NCBI RefSeq assembly: GCF_014650495.1
Contig: NZ_BMVB01000005.1
Location: 248,001-312,000, forward strand
Source: Streptomyces cinnamoneus
Lineage (GTDB): Bacteria > Actinomycetota > Actinomycetes > Streptomycetales > Streptomycetaceae
DNA: 64,000 nt
Direction of reading: 5' to 3'
The notes under the pieces are model-generated. The model saw nothing but the letters and a program-made list of their open reading frames with translations, ran no database searches and had not been told where the DNA came from. Below are positions 8,397 through 17,342 of this stretch, one piece after another (the stretch's first letter is position 1; each line of letters opens with the position of its first letter). The position numbers were made by a program, and so were the translations under genes.

Positions 8397-8599
8397 CCCA
8401 GGGACTTTCGTTTGGGTCATCGAGCGCTGTGCATTGTGAAGTTGCAGGTCACGAGTCTGTGTGCGTGATGTTCGGAATGCCCACGCTGGTCGCGCACGGA
8501 TGACTTCGGCGGAGATCGTTGATCGCCGGGAGACTTCGTGCTTGTCGCGCACCGCCGGCTGAAGGCCAGGGCTTCGGCGGTAGGCCGTGTTTCTCCGAT
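8397..8599. other. No gene recognised
   Basis: Sequence between the MarR gene and a transposase remnant. Possibly the outer part of the same decayed IS; no terminal repeat was matched. Confidence 0.4.
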
Positions 8600-8909
8600 C
8601 ATGATCGGAGCCAGATGACGAGTCGGTGTCACCCGCCGTGTCAGCGGCGGCCTGGACGCGCTGGAGCAGCCACTCCCAGGCGACGTCGGCCGGCCACAGC
8701 AGATGCCTCTTGTGGCCACGGGCCGAAGCGTTCGGGCAGCTCACGCCACTGGCAGCTGGTGCCAGCCGACGAATGATTCCGTTGATCGCCTGACGGTGGT
8801 CCCGCCACCGACCGCACCGGTTGTTGCTCAGCGGCAGCAGCGGCTCCACCACCGCCCACTCGTCATCCGTCAGATCCCCCTGCTCAACACATTCCGAACA
8901 ACGAATCAC
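8600..8909 (-). pseudogene. IS5-type transposase, N-terminal remnant
   Basis: The minus strand reads GDLTDDEWAVVEPLLPLSNN then GRWRDHRQAINGIIRRL, the standard N-terminus of Streptomyces IS5-type transposases. It then becomes degenerate (PNASARGHKRHLLW, then a WLLQRVQAAAD segment), with no catalytic core. It is not the missing half of the 6865-7080 remnant, which is on the opposite strand. Confidence 0.7.
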
Positions 8910-8965
8910 ATGATCGGAGAGACACGGCTGAGTGCCGGGCACTGACAACAGGGCGCGCTCAAGCC

Positions 8966-9373
8966 CTACGGGCCGTACCAGTAGACAGTGTTGACCGCAC
9001 CGTCCTCTCCGACCCACATGACCTCCATGTGTTCCAGCTTGTGCGAGACCGCGGCGAGACCGATCGACATCGGACCCGGGGAGAGCTGGTAACGGGTCCA
9101 GTCCTGCCCGTACCAGTAGGCGCCGTCGAGGGACCGGGGGCGGCTGTCCCACCACACTTCCATGTGCCCGGGTACACGCAAGAGCGCGGCCAAAGGCGTC
9201 GTGATGAAGGCAGTGTCCACCGGCGCGATCCTCCTGAGGCGCCACCTGTCGCCCTCGTACCCGTAATGGGTGTCGATCCCGCCCTCAGGGCTCCGACTGC
9301 AGGAGAAGACCTCCATGTTGGCAGGAATCCGCGACACCGCCGCCAGGTGGGAGGACACCGCGCCGTCCCCGCT
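8966..9373 (-). pseudogene. PLL/DUF346-type lectin-like beta-propeller fragment
   Basis: At least three repeats of about 45 residues with the pattern LAAVSR-P--MEV: SSHLAAVSRIPANMEVFSCS, TPLAALLRVPGHMEVWWDS and IGLAAVSHKLEHMEVMWVG, each followed by a YWYG or HYGYEG element. This is the signature of PLL-like (fucose-lectin-like) seven-bladed propellers common in Streptomyces secreted proteins. There is no signal peptide or N-terminal part; the frame runs without a stop into an ECF sigma fragment on its 5' side. It therefore looks like the 3' remnant of a lectin gene joined to unrelated DNA by deletion. Confidence 0.65.
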
Positions 9374-9664
9374 GATCTGTTCGCCGGCGATGAGGTCGGC
9401 GTCCAGAGCGCGCGGTCCTGGTCTTCGAGCAGCACCTGGCCCCCGTCTCGTCGACCCTTGTCGCGCCCCGGCGTCGGTGAGGAGGAGCGCGAGCAGCCCC
9501 GTGACCTCGCGTTCCCCGTGGAGCAGCCGGTCCAGGATCGGGGCGAGCCGCATGGCCTCGTCGGCCAGGTCAGGGCGGAGGAGGTCATCGCCGGAGCTGG
9601 CGGCGTACCCCTCCGTGAAAACGAGGTAGACGACGCGGAGCACACTGGGCAGCTGCGCGGGCCC
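9374..9664 (-). pseudogene. ECF sigma factor (DUF6596-type) internal fragment
   Basis: The sequence VVYLVFTEGYAASSGDDLLR followed by LADEAMRLAPILDRLLHGE is the hallmark of the large ECF sigma factors with a C-terminal helical extension. The expected next stretch (GGQVLLEDQDRALWT) is present in another frame, after which the first frame resumes with DADLIAGEQ, so two compensating indels are likely. Sigma regions 2 and 4 are missing. Upstream it is joined to an FAD-oxidoreductase fragment, downstream to lectin repeats. Confidence 0.65.
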
Positions 9665-9968
9665 CAGACACAGGTGCACCGTGGTTCCCTCCAGGCGCGC
9701 GTGCCGGATACGGCAGGACGTGCGGACGGGCACGATGCCCTCGACGCGCTCGCGCAGCCACTACCCGCCGACAGGGCCCAGCGCACGGCGGAAGAGCCCC
9801 ATCCGGGCGGAGGCCGGAAGGTGCCGCACGGCGCCTGGAGCGCGGCACACCGCGGCCAGGGCCCATCCGATGCCCAGCGGGGACGCCGGGGCGACCAGCC
9901 GCTCGCTCACCGGGCGCCACAGCTCTGGGCGCTCTCCCCAACGCACCCGCGAGGCGCGCACCAGAACC
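9665..9968 (-). pseudogene. FAD/NAD(P)-binding oxidoreductase, C-terminal part
   Basis: Minus-strand sequence VRWGERPELWRPVSERLVAP, then ASPLGIGWALAAVCRAPG and, after an in-frame stop at about 9763, WLRERVEGIVPV and LEGTTVHLCL. This matches the region following the NADP-binding Rossmann fold of flavin monooxygenase-like proteins. It continues the gene whose upstream part lies at 11896-12236 on the other side of the IS982-type element. Confidence 0.55.
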
Positions 9969-9992
9969 TAGACGAGTCATTCCGAAGTGATC
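9968..9992. repeat. Left terminal inverted repeat of IS982-type element
   Basis: CTAGACGAGTCATTCCGAAG (then TGATC) matches the reverse complement of 11871-11895 except one base. The outer CTAG may be target duplication. Confidence 0.8.
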
Positions 9993-10194
9993 GTGTTCAG
10001 CTTGTCGATGGGCCAAGGGGCCATTCGATGGCCTGCTGCTGGCCCGTGGGCATGCACGCCTCCTGCGCCAAGGCGGGCTTTGCGTCCCTCGAGAAGCCGG
10101 CGAAGTAGATGATGCTCGCCGCACAATGGAGGCCGGAGCTGGTGCTGCTTGTCCCGGGCCGCTCACGGCAGCTGCCGAATCCCTCCCCGGGGTT

Positions 10195-10674
10195 TCAACT
10201 CAGCTGGTCGCGCACGAGATCAAGGAATGCCTGTCGGCTCGGACGGATGTGCGCCCAGACTTTCTCATCCTGTGGCTCTCCCGGGTCTTCGGGGCCCTTC
10301 CTGATCACCTCCTGTACTGCCCACGCGAGGCTGCGTGCCGCTTCGCTGACCTCAGGCGTGCACAGCACGTGGATCGTCTTCTGCATCACCCACACCCTGT
10401 CAAGGACCTGCCTGGCCCGGGCCTGCCACTGCTCGTCAGCCAGGTTGTGGTGATGCCGATCCACCGCGACTCGTTCAGCTTCCTGCACCGCAGACAGAAA
10501 TTCGATGAGGTGAGTGAGACGCTCGTTGCGGCGCGCCTCGGCAAGTTCACGAGCACTGCGGCGCGCCTCGCCGCGTTCCAAGGCGCGTCCTGCCGAGCGC
10601 TGGGCCAGCATCGACATGAGCCCGCCGAGCAGGACGCCGATGAGCGGCGCAAGCGTTGTCCACACAACGTCCAA
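10195..10674 (-). CDS. Membrane-anchored coiled-coil hypothetical protein, IS passenger
   Basis: 159 aa. An N-terminal transmembrane helix (TTLAPLIGVLLGGLMSMLA) is followed by a long basic/acidic helical region (ALERGEARRSARELAEARRN) likely to form a coiled coil. It resembles small uncharacterised actinobacterial membrane proteins; no enzymatic motif is seen. It lies inside the inverted repeats of the IS982-type element, opposite in direction to the transposase, so it appears to be cargo or a trapped host gene. Confidence 0.6.
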   Translation of the reverse strand: MDVVWTTLAPLIGVLLGGLMSMLAQRSAGRALERGEARRSARELAEARRNERLTHLIEFLSAVQEAERVAVDRHHHNLADEQWQARARQVLDRVWVMQKTIHVLCTPEVSEAARSLAWAVQEVIRKGPEDPGEPQDEKVWAHIRPSRQAFLDLVRDQLS

Positions 10675-10978
10675 CTATGACATCGATGGCATGGGCATGG
10701 CGCGGGGTTCGGCAATCTCAGGCCGGACCGGGACACGCAGACGGCCAGGTCGTCGCAGCCTTCGACAACGGCGGGCAGCAGACGGCGGAAGATCTGAGAT
10801 CTTCGCGCTGCCCTGGGCGCTCTTGGCCACAGCGCGGACCGGGAGGTCCGGCACGGGCGGCCATGGCGGTGGCGTCCGGTCTCCCGCGGCTTGTCGGCCT
10901 GCTCAAGCGTGAAGCCGAGCAATCGGGCAGCCCCCTGCCGGCGGCCGGGGAGACAGGCAGGGCCGCCAAGATCGTTCT
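10675..10978. other. Noncoding or decayed segment inside IS982-type element
   Basis: About 300 bp between the passenger ORF and the transposase. Open frames here lack start signals and known families. It must contain the transposase promoter. Confidence 0.45.
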
Positions 10979-11872
10979 GTGACGAATGACCTGGACGCCC
11001 TGCTCACCGCACTGTATGTGAAGATTGACGACGAGATCACGGACACCCGGTGGCTGGGACGCCCTCCCCGGCTGACCGATTCCGAGCTCGTCTGCCTCGC
11101 TGTCGCCCAGGCGATGCTGGGCTTCACCTCGGAGTCCAGGTGGCTGCGGTTTGTCGGCTCCCGCCTCGGCGAGATGTTCCCCTTCGTCCCGAAGCAGCCG
11201 GGCTGGAACAAGCGGCTGCGGGCCGCGCTGCCGCTGGTCAAGCGGGCTATACGGCTCCTTGCGACGGACACCGACTTCTGGTTCGACAACCACTGGATCA
11301 TCGACTCCACCCCGGTCGAGTGCGGCCGGTCACGCCCCACCGTGAAGCGGTCGGACCTGGCAGGCTGGGCCGGATACGGATACTGCGCCAGCCATTCCCG
11401 ATTCTTCTGGGGCCTGCGGCTATACCTGGTGTGCACCCCGACCGGTATGCCGATCTTGTGGTCCCTTGCGAACCCGAAGCTGGACGAGCGCGAGGTGCTG
11501 ACGGCGATGTTGGATCGTGAGCCGGACACAGTCACCGACCGCCCCGGCCTGCTGGTGATCACGGACAAAGGCTTCGCCTCCAAGGAATTCGAGACCGATC
11601 TGGCCATGCGCGGGGCAGAGCTGCTGCGGCCCTCGTTCAAGCGGGAGAAACGCCGCAAGGGCGAGTCGCTGCTGAAATCGGTGCGGCAACTGATCGAGTC
11701 GGTGAACGACACCCTCAAAGGCCAGCTCGAACTGGAACAACACGGCGGCCGGACCTTTGAGGGTGTCGCCGTCCGCGTCGCCCAACGCGTCCTCGCGCTG
11801 GCCGCAGCAATCTGGCACAACCACAAGACCGGACAGCCAATCACACGGTCCCTGATCGCCTACGACCACTGA
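10979..11872 (+). CDS. IS982-family transposase
   Basis: 297 aa, GTG start (VTNDLDALLTALYVKIDDEI). The DDE triad is visible: Asp in WIIDSTPVECG, Asp in LVITDKGFASKEFE, Glu in LIESVNDTLKGQLELEQHGG. Ends 1 bp before the inner edge of the right inverted repeat. The reading frame is complete and the length is normal for the family (about 290-300 aa), so the element may be active. Confidence 0.9.
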   Translation: MTNDLDALLTALYVKIDDEITDTRWLGRPPRLTDSELVCLAVAQAMLGFTSESRWLRFVGSRLGEMFPFVPKQPGWNKRLRAALPLVKRAIRLLATDTDFWFDNHWIIDSTPVECGRSRPTVKRSDLAGWAGYGYCASHSRFFWGLRLYLVCTPTGMPILWSLANPKLDEREVLTAMLDREPDTVTDRPGLLVITDKGFASKEFETDLAMRGAELLRPSFKREKRRKGESLLKSVRQLIESVNDTLKGQLELEQHGGRTFEGVAVRVAQRVLALAAAIWHNHKTGQPITRSLIAYDH

Positions 11873-11895
11873 TCACTTCGGAATGACTCATCTAG
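11871..11895. repeat. Right terminal inverted repeat of IS982-type element
   Basis: GATCACTTCGGAATGACTCA followed by TCTAG, partner of 9968-9992. Confidence 0.8.
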
Positions 11896-12236
11896 ACGTC
11901 GGCACCGCCTTCGTGCAGCAGAGCGGCGCTCTCCAGCGCCGACTGCCCGCCCCCGACGACCACAACGCGGCGCCCGGCATAACGGGACAGATCCATGTGC
12001 TGGCTCGTGTGGGACAGCGGCGCCTGCGGTCCCGGTCCTGTGGGTGCCAGATGACGCAGCCGCTGCGGAATGTACGCATGTGCGCCGAGCCCGGTAGCCA
12101 CCACCACGGCCGCGGCCTCGAACTCCTCACCGCCTTCCAGCCGGAGGACAAAGCCCGCCCCGGCAGAGTCCACCCTGCTCACATGGTCAGGATCGACGGG
12201 GCCGACGCATCGCTGGGCGAAAGCCAGCCGGGCCAG
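11896..12236 (-). pseudogene. FAD/NAD(P)-binding oxidoreductase, middle part
   Basis: Minus-strand frame with FVLRLEGGEEFEAAAVVVAT, GLGAHAYIPQRL and then DLSRYAGRRVVVVGGGQSAL. The last is an NADP-binding GxGxSA motif, typical of flavin-containing monooxygenase / YpdA-like oxidoreductases. It is cut by the IS982-type insertion right after EGGADV. The N-terminal FAD-binding GxGxxG is absent: upstream sequence is degenerate and out of frame. The downstream piece is at 9665-9968. Confidence 0.7.
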
Positions 12237-12798
12237 GTGCTGGTCAGGCGCCGTGTGGCTGCGGCGCCGCCGCGGTCGAGGGCTGCTTTGACGACGGCGG
12301 GGAAGCCTTCCTTTGCCGATAGGCCCAGGCTGCCGATTCTGCGGCCGCCCGTACGGGTCTGCGCGCGTCCAGCCATGGTTCAGTCCGCTCGAGTCACTTG
12401 GCTCCTGCCCCAGCGCACACAACCCGGCGCGCATGGCAAGCCCGCACCCCAATTGCTGCACACCGTCTCGTGCAGGCTCTGAACGGGCGAACGTGCTGCC
12501 TCGGCTGCGAGGGCGGAGCGCGCTGGTCGCTGACTGCACAGGGCAGGTACGACCGGATCCCATAGTCCCGTGGCCAGTTCGTCAGCCCTGATTGACGGGC
12601 AAAGGTGGGCTTTGCGCTGGTGACCGTGTTTCCGGCACACATAGCTGGAACCGGCCTGTGGCAGGGGTCGTCCGACCCAGGTGACGCCGGGCACCGGCCG
12701 CCTCTCGGTACGGCTGCCCGGCATGGCTGGAGCCCAGCCCGCTTCCCGGACGGCGCGATGGCCAAGGGCGGGTGGCACGTCGATGTGAACGGAGTGGG
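12237..12798. other. No intact gene
   Basis: About 560 bp upstream of the decayed oxidoreductase, probably including its scrambled 5' part. Several antisense-looking frames exist on both strands, none with a recognisable family. The right end should hold the promoter of the 12799-15935 operon. Confidence 0.45.
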
Positions 12799-13296
12799 AT
12801 GGATCGCTTAGAGCTGCACCGGAATCTCAGCCACGACCTTGTCGACCGGATGGCTCCTGAGGAAACAGCCGACCAGATCACCTACCACGTGATCTCCACC
12901 CGGTACGCGCAGCGGCGGACGAGGTTCAAAAGTCGGCCGGGCAAGGTCACGAAGATGCGTGCCGGGTCCCTCACCGGGTTCGATCCCGGCACCCTCGGGC
13001 CCGCGGCGGTGTTGCTGGCGCCTTTCGCGATGGCGCTCGTCGACCATGTGCTGGATCTGCTGCTGGGCAAGGCCGGCGCCTCTGTGGGGTCCCGTTTGTG
13101 GGCGTGGATCACCCGCAGGTCCCTCGCTACGCCGCCAGCTGGTTCGTTGGACCTGACGCCGGAGCGCCTGGAGGAGGTCGAGCGTCTGTCCAGGTCGCTG
13201 GTGGCGCAGTGGAACCTGGAGCCGCACCGGGCGGACCAGCTCATCGTTGAGCTGGTCAAGCTGCTGGTGGCGCGCACGGACGGCCCACCGGAGTGA
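12799..13296 (+). CDS. Hypothetical protein upstream of M48 peptidase
   Basis: 165 aa; ATG at 12799 with GGAG just upstream. The middle contains a moderately hydrophobic segment (GPAAVLLAPFAMALVDHVLDL) and the C-terminal third is helical and charged (LTPERLEEVERLSRSLVAQW). Its stop overlaps the GTG of the following peptidase gene (GTGA), so the two are translationally coupled and probably work together at the membrane. No family is recognised. Confidence 0.65.
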   Translation: MDRLELHRNLSHDLVDRMAPEETADQITYHVISTRYAQRRTRFKSRPGKVTKMRAGSLTGFDPGTLGPAAVLLAPFAMALVDHVLDLLLGKAGASVGSRLWAWITRRSLATPPAGSLDLTPERLEEVERLSRSLVAQWNLEPHRADQLIVELVKLLVARTDGPPE

Positions 13297-15935
13297 CCGG
13301 TTCTGTGGTGGGGGTTCCGACTGCGACGACGGGTCGTTTCCTGGTGATGGCTGCGGCTGCCCTGGGCAGCGCGTCATTCGCCCATGACGTCTCTTTGGCC
13401 AGTACCGGCATCGAGCGAGTCCCTGCCCTCCTGGCCGGGCCGGCTGCGCTGACGGCCGCGACGCTCCTGGTCTATCTCGCGCTGCCGGCCTTCACCCGTC
13501 AGCGGCTCGTCGCCCCTGACCTTCGGCTTGATCACTGCCGCCGCATCGTCGCGCGCGTGGAGGAACTCGCTGCTGCCGCCGGCCTGCGGCGCTGCCCGGA
13601 CGTGATGTTCAGCACCGCCGACGGCTACGCGGAGGTCTTCGGCCGGTATCCGCGCTACTGCCTGGCCATCCACAACAAGGCGCAGAACGCCTTCGAGTGC
13701 GATCCGGCGCTGTTCGACGGGGTGGTGCGCCATGAGCTGGCTCATGTGCGGCTTCGGGATGTAGAGGTCAGCCGGCTGGCGGCGGGCATGGCGCTGGCGT
13801 TCATCCCCGTCGTGGTGCTGCCCCACCTCGTCGTGGTGGGGGCCGATGACGTGGGCCGCTACCTCAGCAAGGACCTGTGGCGTTTGGTGGCTCTGGGCGT
13901 GGTGGTGTTCTTGTTGTTCGGTTCCGTCATGCGCACGCGGGAACTGCAAGCTGATGCCTGTGCCCAGTTGCCGGAAAGGGTCTGGTCGTGCCTGTCGCCC
14001 GGGCGTTTCCCGTGGGTCCACCCCAGTCCCGGCAAGCGTCGGACGGCCGCAGTCGACCCATGGGTGGTGGACCGGCCCAGCCCGTTGCGGGCAGCCGCCA
14101 CCGGCGTGGCGGCAGGCATCGCTGTCTTCCCCCTCGACAACGCCTTCACCGCGGTGGCCGACGATGCCGCCAGCCTGGGGCGCTCAACGATCGAGGGCAT
14201 GGCGATCGGGCTGGTCATCGCGGCGGTCATCGGGCCGGCCATGTGGCGCCTGGCAGCTCATCGGGACCGTGCCGGTAGATGGTTGTGGCTCGAGGGCCTG
14301 GCCCTTGGCGGAGGCGTCCTGGCCGGGGCCGAGCTGACGATGCAGAAAGCACTGGCCCTGGACATCATGGACACCGAACGCCTCTGGCTGGCAGAAGTGT
14401 GCTTCATCGCCCTCCTGGCCGTTCTGCAGGCAGTGCTGTGCCGGTGGATCGTGGTCACCGCACCGGTATGGCAGACGAGCGCACCGGCCACGCGAACAAC
14501 ACCTGAGGACCTCGGCAGCCCTGGTGAGCAGTCCCGGCTGAGCCCCCTAGCACCTGCCCGCGACCGGCGAGGTGGGCGCCGCGGTGCCCAGGGAGGTGAT
14601 GCGGGCTTACGGTTCCGCAGCAGGTGGCATCTTCTCGGCGCCGTGGTGACCGTGGTTCTTCCGACCGCTGCGGTCTGGGCGTTCTTCCTGCGCACCTTCG
14701 CAGCGATCACCGGCTACCCGCAGACCTTGATCGACAAGGTGCCGGGCTTCTTCGACCACCGGGTCTCCTCACCACTGAGCTTGCTGGACCAGCTCGAACT
14801 GTTCGGCATCGCGCTCCACGAGGCATTTGTCGTCCAGCCGATGACCATGGGCCCCGCCTACACCACGGCCATGATCTGCATCTGCCTCCCCCTGGCCCTC
14901 ACGCCGCTGCGCACGGCAGCCTTGTGGCGGCGCACCCCCGTGATCATCATGGCCGGCCTCGGCGTCTTTCTGATCCTTCTGCCGTTCCTGGCCCGCCTCA
15001 GGTCGGATGCTGTCTCCCGCAGCACTCAGGACGGCATCGTGCTGGCCCAGGTCTCCCGCATCATGTTCCTCTACTGGCAGCTTCCTCTCACGCTCATGGG
15101 CGTCGCTGTGGCCGTCGCTGCGGCAGCCCTGGCCGCCCGACTCGGATCCCGCGCACCTGCACTCCACGCAGCGTCCGCGACCGTCCTGTGGGGAGCCACC
15201 ATCGTCCTGGCCTCCATCAGCTACTCCTGGCCGCCGGCAAGGGCAGCCGCCAACGCCGACGCCGCCGCGACGATGGTCACCGCACCGCTGCTCAGTCTCG
15301 CCGTGACTGCCCCACTGGCACGCCTCCTGAAACGCCCCGCAATCACCAATTCGCCGTCGGCTACCCGGCTGCGTGACCAGTGGCGCCTGATCACGGCAAT
15401 CACCACGGCAGGTGTCCTGATCAACGTCGCGAGCTTCTACGCAGCCCACCGGTTCGTGACCGTCACCCCCGCCCTGCCGGCAGACGAACAGGCAACTCGC
15501 TGCACAACAGGACGCTGGCACGTGTACTCAGACGTCCACACCTTCACCATCCAAGGCGAAAAAGCGCAGGTCGTCGGAGGGAAGGGCATCACCTGGGACT
15601 TCATGCCCGACGGCCGATACCGCAGGGAAAGCCACGCCGCCGAGTACAACGTCATCTGGCGCGCCCGCGTCTGGCGCCTGGTACACAGCGGCACAACCGA
15701 AGGCACCTGGCACGTCAAAGACAACAAACTCATCCTGGCGAGCGTCACCCACACCGACGAAACCCGCACCCTCTACCTTGCCCCCGACAAGCCCATGGAC
15801 AGCCAGCCCCCAAGCCCCACCTCCACAACGCGTCCCGAGCCCCGCTCTCTGGACTGCCTACGGCCCCACCTGGTACTCGGACTCGCGGGCGGCCATGAGG
15901 TACTGACGGCTCAAAGCGGGCGAAGCCAGCAATGA
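13293..15935 (+). CDS. Polytopic M48-family zinc metallopeptidase
   Basis: 880 aa, GTG start overlapping the previous stop. The peptidase core has the zinc motif HELAH (residues 147-151, in VVRHELAHVRLRDVEVSRLA) and a downstream Glu ligand in MRTRELQADAC (about 217), as in HtpX/Ste24-type M48 enzymes. It begins with two hydrophobic segments, and a long C-terminal half contains at least eight more predicted transmembrane stretches (about 265-390, 455-710). The last 150 residues form a soluble beta-rich domain (ATRCTTGRWHVYSDVHTFTI and beyond). M48 enzymes clear or process membrane proteins. The very long membrane region and soluble tail are unusual compared with the 280-300 aa HtpX form. Confidence 0.75.
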   Translation: MTGSVVGVPTATTGRFLVMAAAALGSASFAHDVSLASTGIERVPALLAGPAALTAATLLVYLALPAFTRQRLVAPDLRLDHCRRIVARVEELAAAAGLRRCPDVMFSTADGYAEVFGRYPRYCLAIHNKAQNAFECDPALFDGVVRHELAHVRLRDVEVSRLAAGMALAFIPVVVLPHLVVVGADDVGRYLSKDLWRLVALGVVVFLLFGSVMRTRELQADACAQLPERVWSCLSPGRFPWVHPSPGKRRTAAVDPWVVDRPSPLRAAATGVAAGIAVFPLDNAFTAVADDAASLGRSTIEGMAIGLVIAAVIGPAMWRLAAHRDRAGRWLWLEGLALGGGVLAGAELTMQKALALDIMDTERLWLAEVCFIALLAVLQAVLCRWIVVTAPVWQTSAPATRTTPEDLGSPGEQSRLSPLAPARDRRGGRRGAQGGDAGLRFRSRWHLLGAVVTVVLPTAAVWAFFLRTFAAITGYPQTLIDKVPGFFDHRVSSPLSLLDQLELFGIALHEAFVVQPMTMGPAYTTAMICICLPLALTPLRTAALWRRTPVIIMAGLGVFLILLPFLARLRSDAVSRSTQDGIVLAQVSRIMFLYWQLPLTLMGVAVAVAAAALAARLGSRAPALHAASATVLWGATIVLASISYSWPPARAAANADAAATMVTAPLLSLAVTAPLARLLKRPAITNSPSATRLRDQWRLITAITTAGVLINVASFYAAHRFVTVTPALPADEQATRCTTGRWHVYSDVHTFTIQGEKAQVVGGKGITWDFMPDGRYRRESHAAEYNVIWRARVWRLVHSGTTEGTWHVKDNKLILASVTHTDETRTLYLAPDKPMDSQPPSPTSTTRPEPRSLDCLRPHLVLGLAGGHEVLTAQSGRSQQ

Positions 15936-16514
15936 AAAGCCGGCTCCTCGTTCAGCAGGAAACATGTCGCTGGCGGCCCGCCGAGAGGTTTCGCTTGCGG
16001 GCTTCGACGTGCTCATCAGCCACCGCGGAGGCGAGCCGCCGCGCGCCCTGGCGCCACCTCGGTCTTCTATACGCCCCCGCGGCCTGTGGACGGGCTGCTC
16101 CCGGGACCCGGTTGCGGAACCTCTCCCCCAGCCCGCCTGGCGGGAGTCTTCCTCAAGCCTGTCCGGAGCGCTGCCCATTCTGCTGCTGCCCGGGACTGTC
16201 GAACCCGGCCCCCGTAGGCACCTGCTACGTCCAGCTAGGGTGTGCTGCCGACAGTGCGCCCAGGTTGTGCGCCCCCGTGGTGTGGCGCAAGGCGATTCTT
16301 GGAGGGTGCATGGCCCTGTGTCCGCCTTCAGCTGCTCACATTGGCGCTTGACCTCGCCGCTTCCATAGCGCCGGCAACTCGGCCACTTGGCCATACGCAA
16401 CGGAAAGCCTTGGGAAGTTCAGACCTCATTAACCTGCACGGCGAAGAGGCGTCCAAAGCCACTCTTGAGCATCTCCTGCACGGAGGGTGGATTGGAACCT
16501 CCGAGTCAAATGCA
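15936..16514. other. Gene-free convergent interval
   Basis: About 580 bp between the M48 gene and the end of the CHAT operon. No coding frame with family resemblance and no clear hairpin terminator was recognised. A T-arm-like stretch near 16475-16505 does not form a tRNA. Confidence 0.5.
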
Positions 16515-17342
16515 CTAGGCGGTCTCGTCGCAGGAGGCGGGAGTCGGCTGGTCGGGGAACTCCAGGGCGACGTCAGGGCTTTCCCTGATTTCCTCCAAGA
16601 CATCCGCTGGCACGTCGGGCGGCCGGTTCGCTGAGGTACGCAGCGTCCTCACGTCGCCGTAGACGCCCTCGATACCTCGGATGAACCTGCGCCGCAGACG
16701 CAGCACGCGGTAGAACGGCGTCACTTGCTTGCCGAGCAACTCCAATTCCATTCCGGAAGAACGGGCGCCGCGCACACCGGCCGCGAGATCGGCAAGAGCG
16801 GCCGGGGCTTCGCCAAGGGCAGCTCGCACGTGCATCTCGACTAGGGCGCCCTTCTCACCCGCGAGGAGCACAGTGCCGGACTTGGCCGTGACGAGATGGC
16901 TGATCACGTGCCAGTCGAGTTCCCAGGTGCCCGCCCAGTAGCGTCGGATCAGTTCCCTGGCCAGGACCGGCTGGTCCGCCAGACGGTGCTCGCTCAGCCC
17001 CCGGTAAGCGACCAGCAGGGCGTTCTCGCGAGAGAATTCGACAAGGGCGCCCGCTTGGGCGTCGGCCAGCATGGCGAACGAGTCACCTGTCTGTCCCACC
17101 GACTTGTAGGTCACGCTGACCCGGCCCCTGGTACGCCAGGTCAGCTCGTCCCGGGTAGTGGGAGTGACCTTGGACGTGGCGATGCCGATCTCGTCGAGGC
17201 TACTGATGAGCACGAGCCCCGGGCCCCGGAGCGTGCCGACATCGCCCAGCCGGTATCGGGCCGAGGGGTGCCAGGTCACCCAGTAGCCGTTGCCCCAGAC
17301 TCCGGAGAGGGCGCGGGTGAACATGCGGGACGGGTCGGGCAT
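16515..17342 (-). CDS. Putative effector of the CHAT operon
   Basis: 275 aa, third gene of the operon; its ATG overlaps the stop of the TPR-CHAT gene (ATGA), implying coupled translation. The N-terminal half is beta-rich (VWGNGYWVTWHPSARYRLGD, then ISSLDEIGIATSK, GRVSVTYKSVG), with an ALVEFSRENALLVAYRGLSE segment and a TWELDWHVISHLVTAKSGTV strand pair. The C-terminus has a helical and basic region. No catalytic motif or transmembrane helix is apparent. The size, the N-terminal beta pattern and the linkage to a caspase-like protease recall bacterial gasdermins, which are cleaved by adjacent proteases to form pores. That is inference from context and faint pattern only; it could also be an unrelated family. 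Confidence 0.55.
   Translation of the reverse strand: MPDPSRMFTRALSGVWGNGYWVTWHPSARYRLGDVGTLRGPGLVLISSLDEIGIATSKVTPTTRDELTWRTRGRVSVTYKSVGQTGDSFAMLADAQAGALVEFSRENALLVAYRGLSEHRLADQPVLARELIRRYWAGTWELDWHVISHLVTAKSGTVLLAGEKGALVEMHVRAALGEAPAALADLAAGVRGARSSGMELELLGKQVTPFYRVLRLRRRFIRGIEGVYGDVRTLRTSANRPPDVPADVLEEIRESPDVALEFPDQPTPASCDETA

Larger units (their letters stand above)
9968..11895. mobile_element. IS982-family element with passenger segment
   Basis: Inverted repeats of about 25 bp bound a 1.93-kb element. The transposase occupies only its right half (10979-11872); the left kilobase carries an oppositely oriented 159-aa ORF and noncoding sequence. Standard IS982 elements are about 1 kb. The insertion splits an FAD-dependent oxidoreductase gene. 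Confidence 0.75.

Noticed and set aside
12237..12798. Several ORFs on both strands
   Set aside because: No start signals, no family resemblance, arginine-rich shadow composition.
16475..16510. T-arm-like sequence suggesting a tRNA
   Set aside because: No acceptor stem, anticodon arm or CCA context could be built around it.
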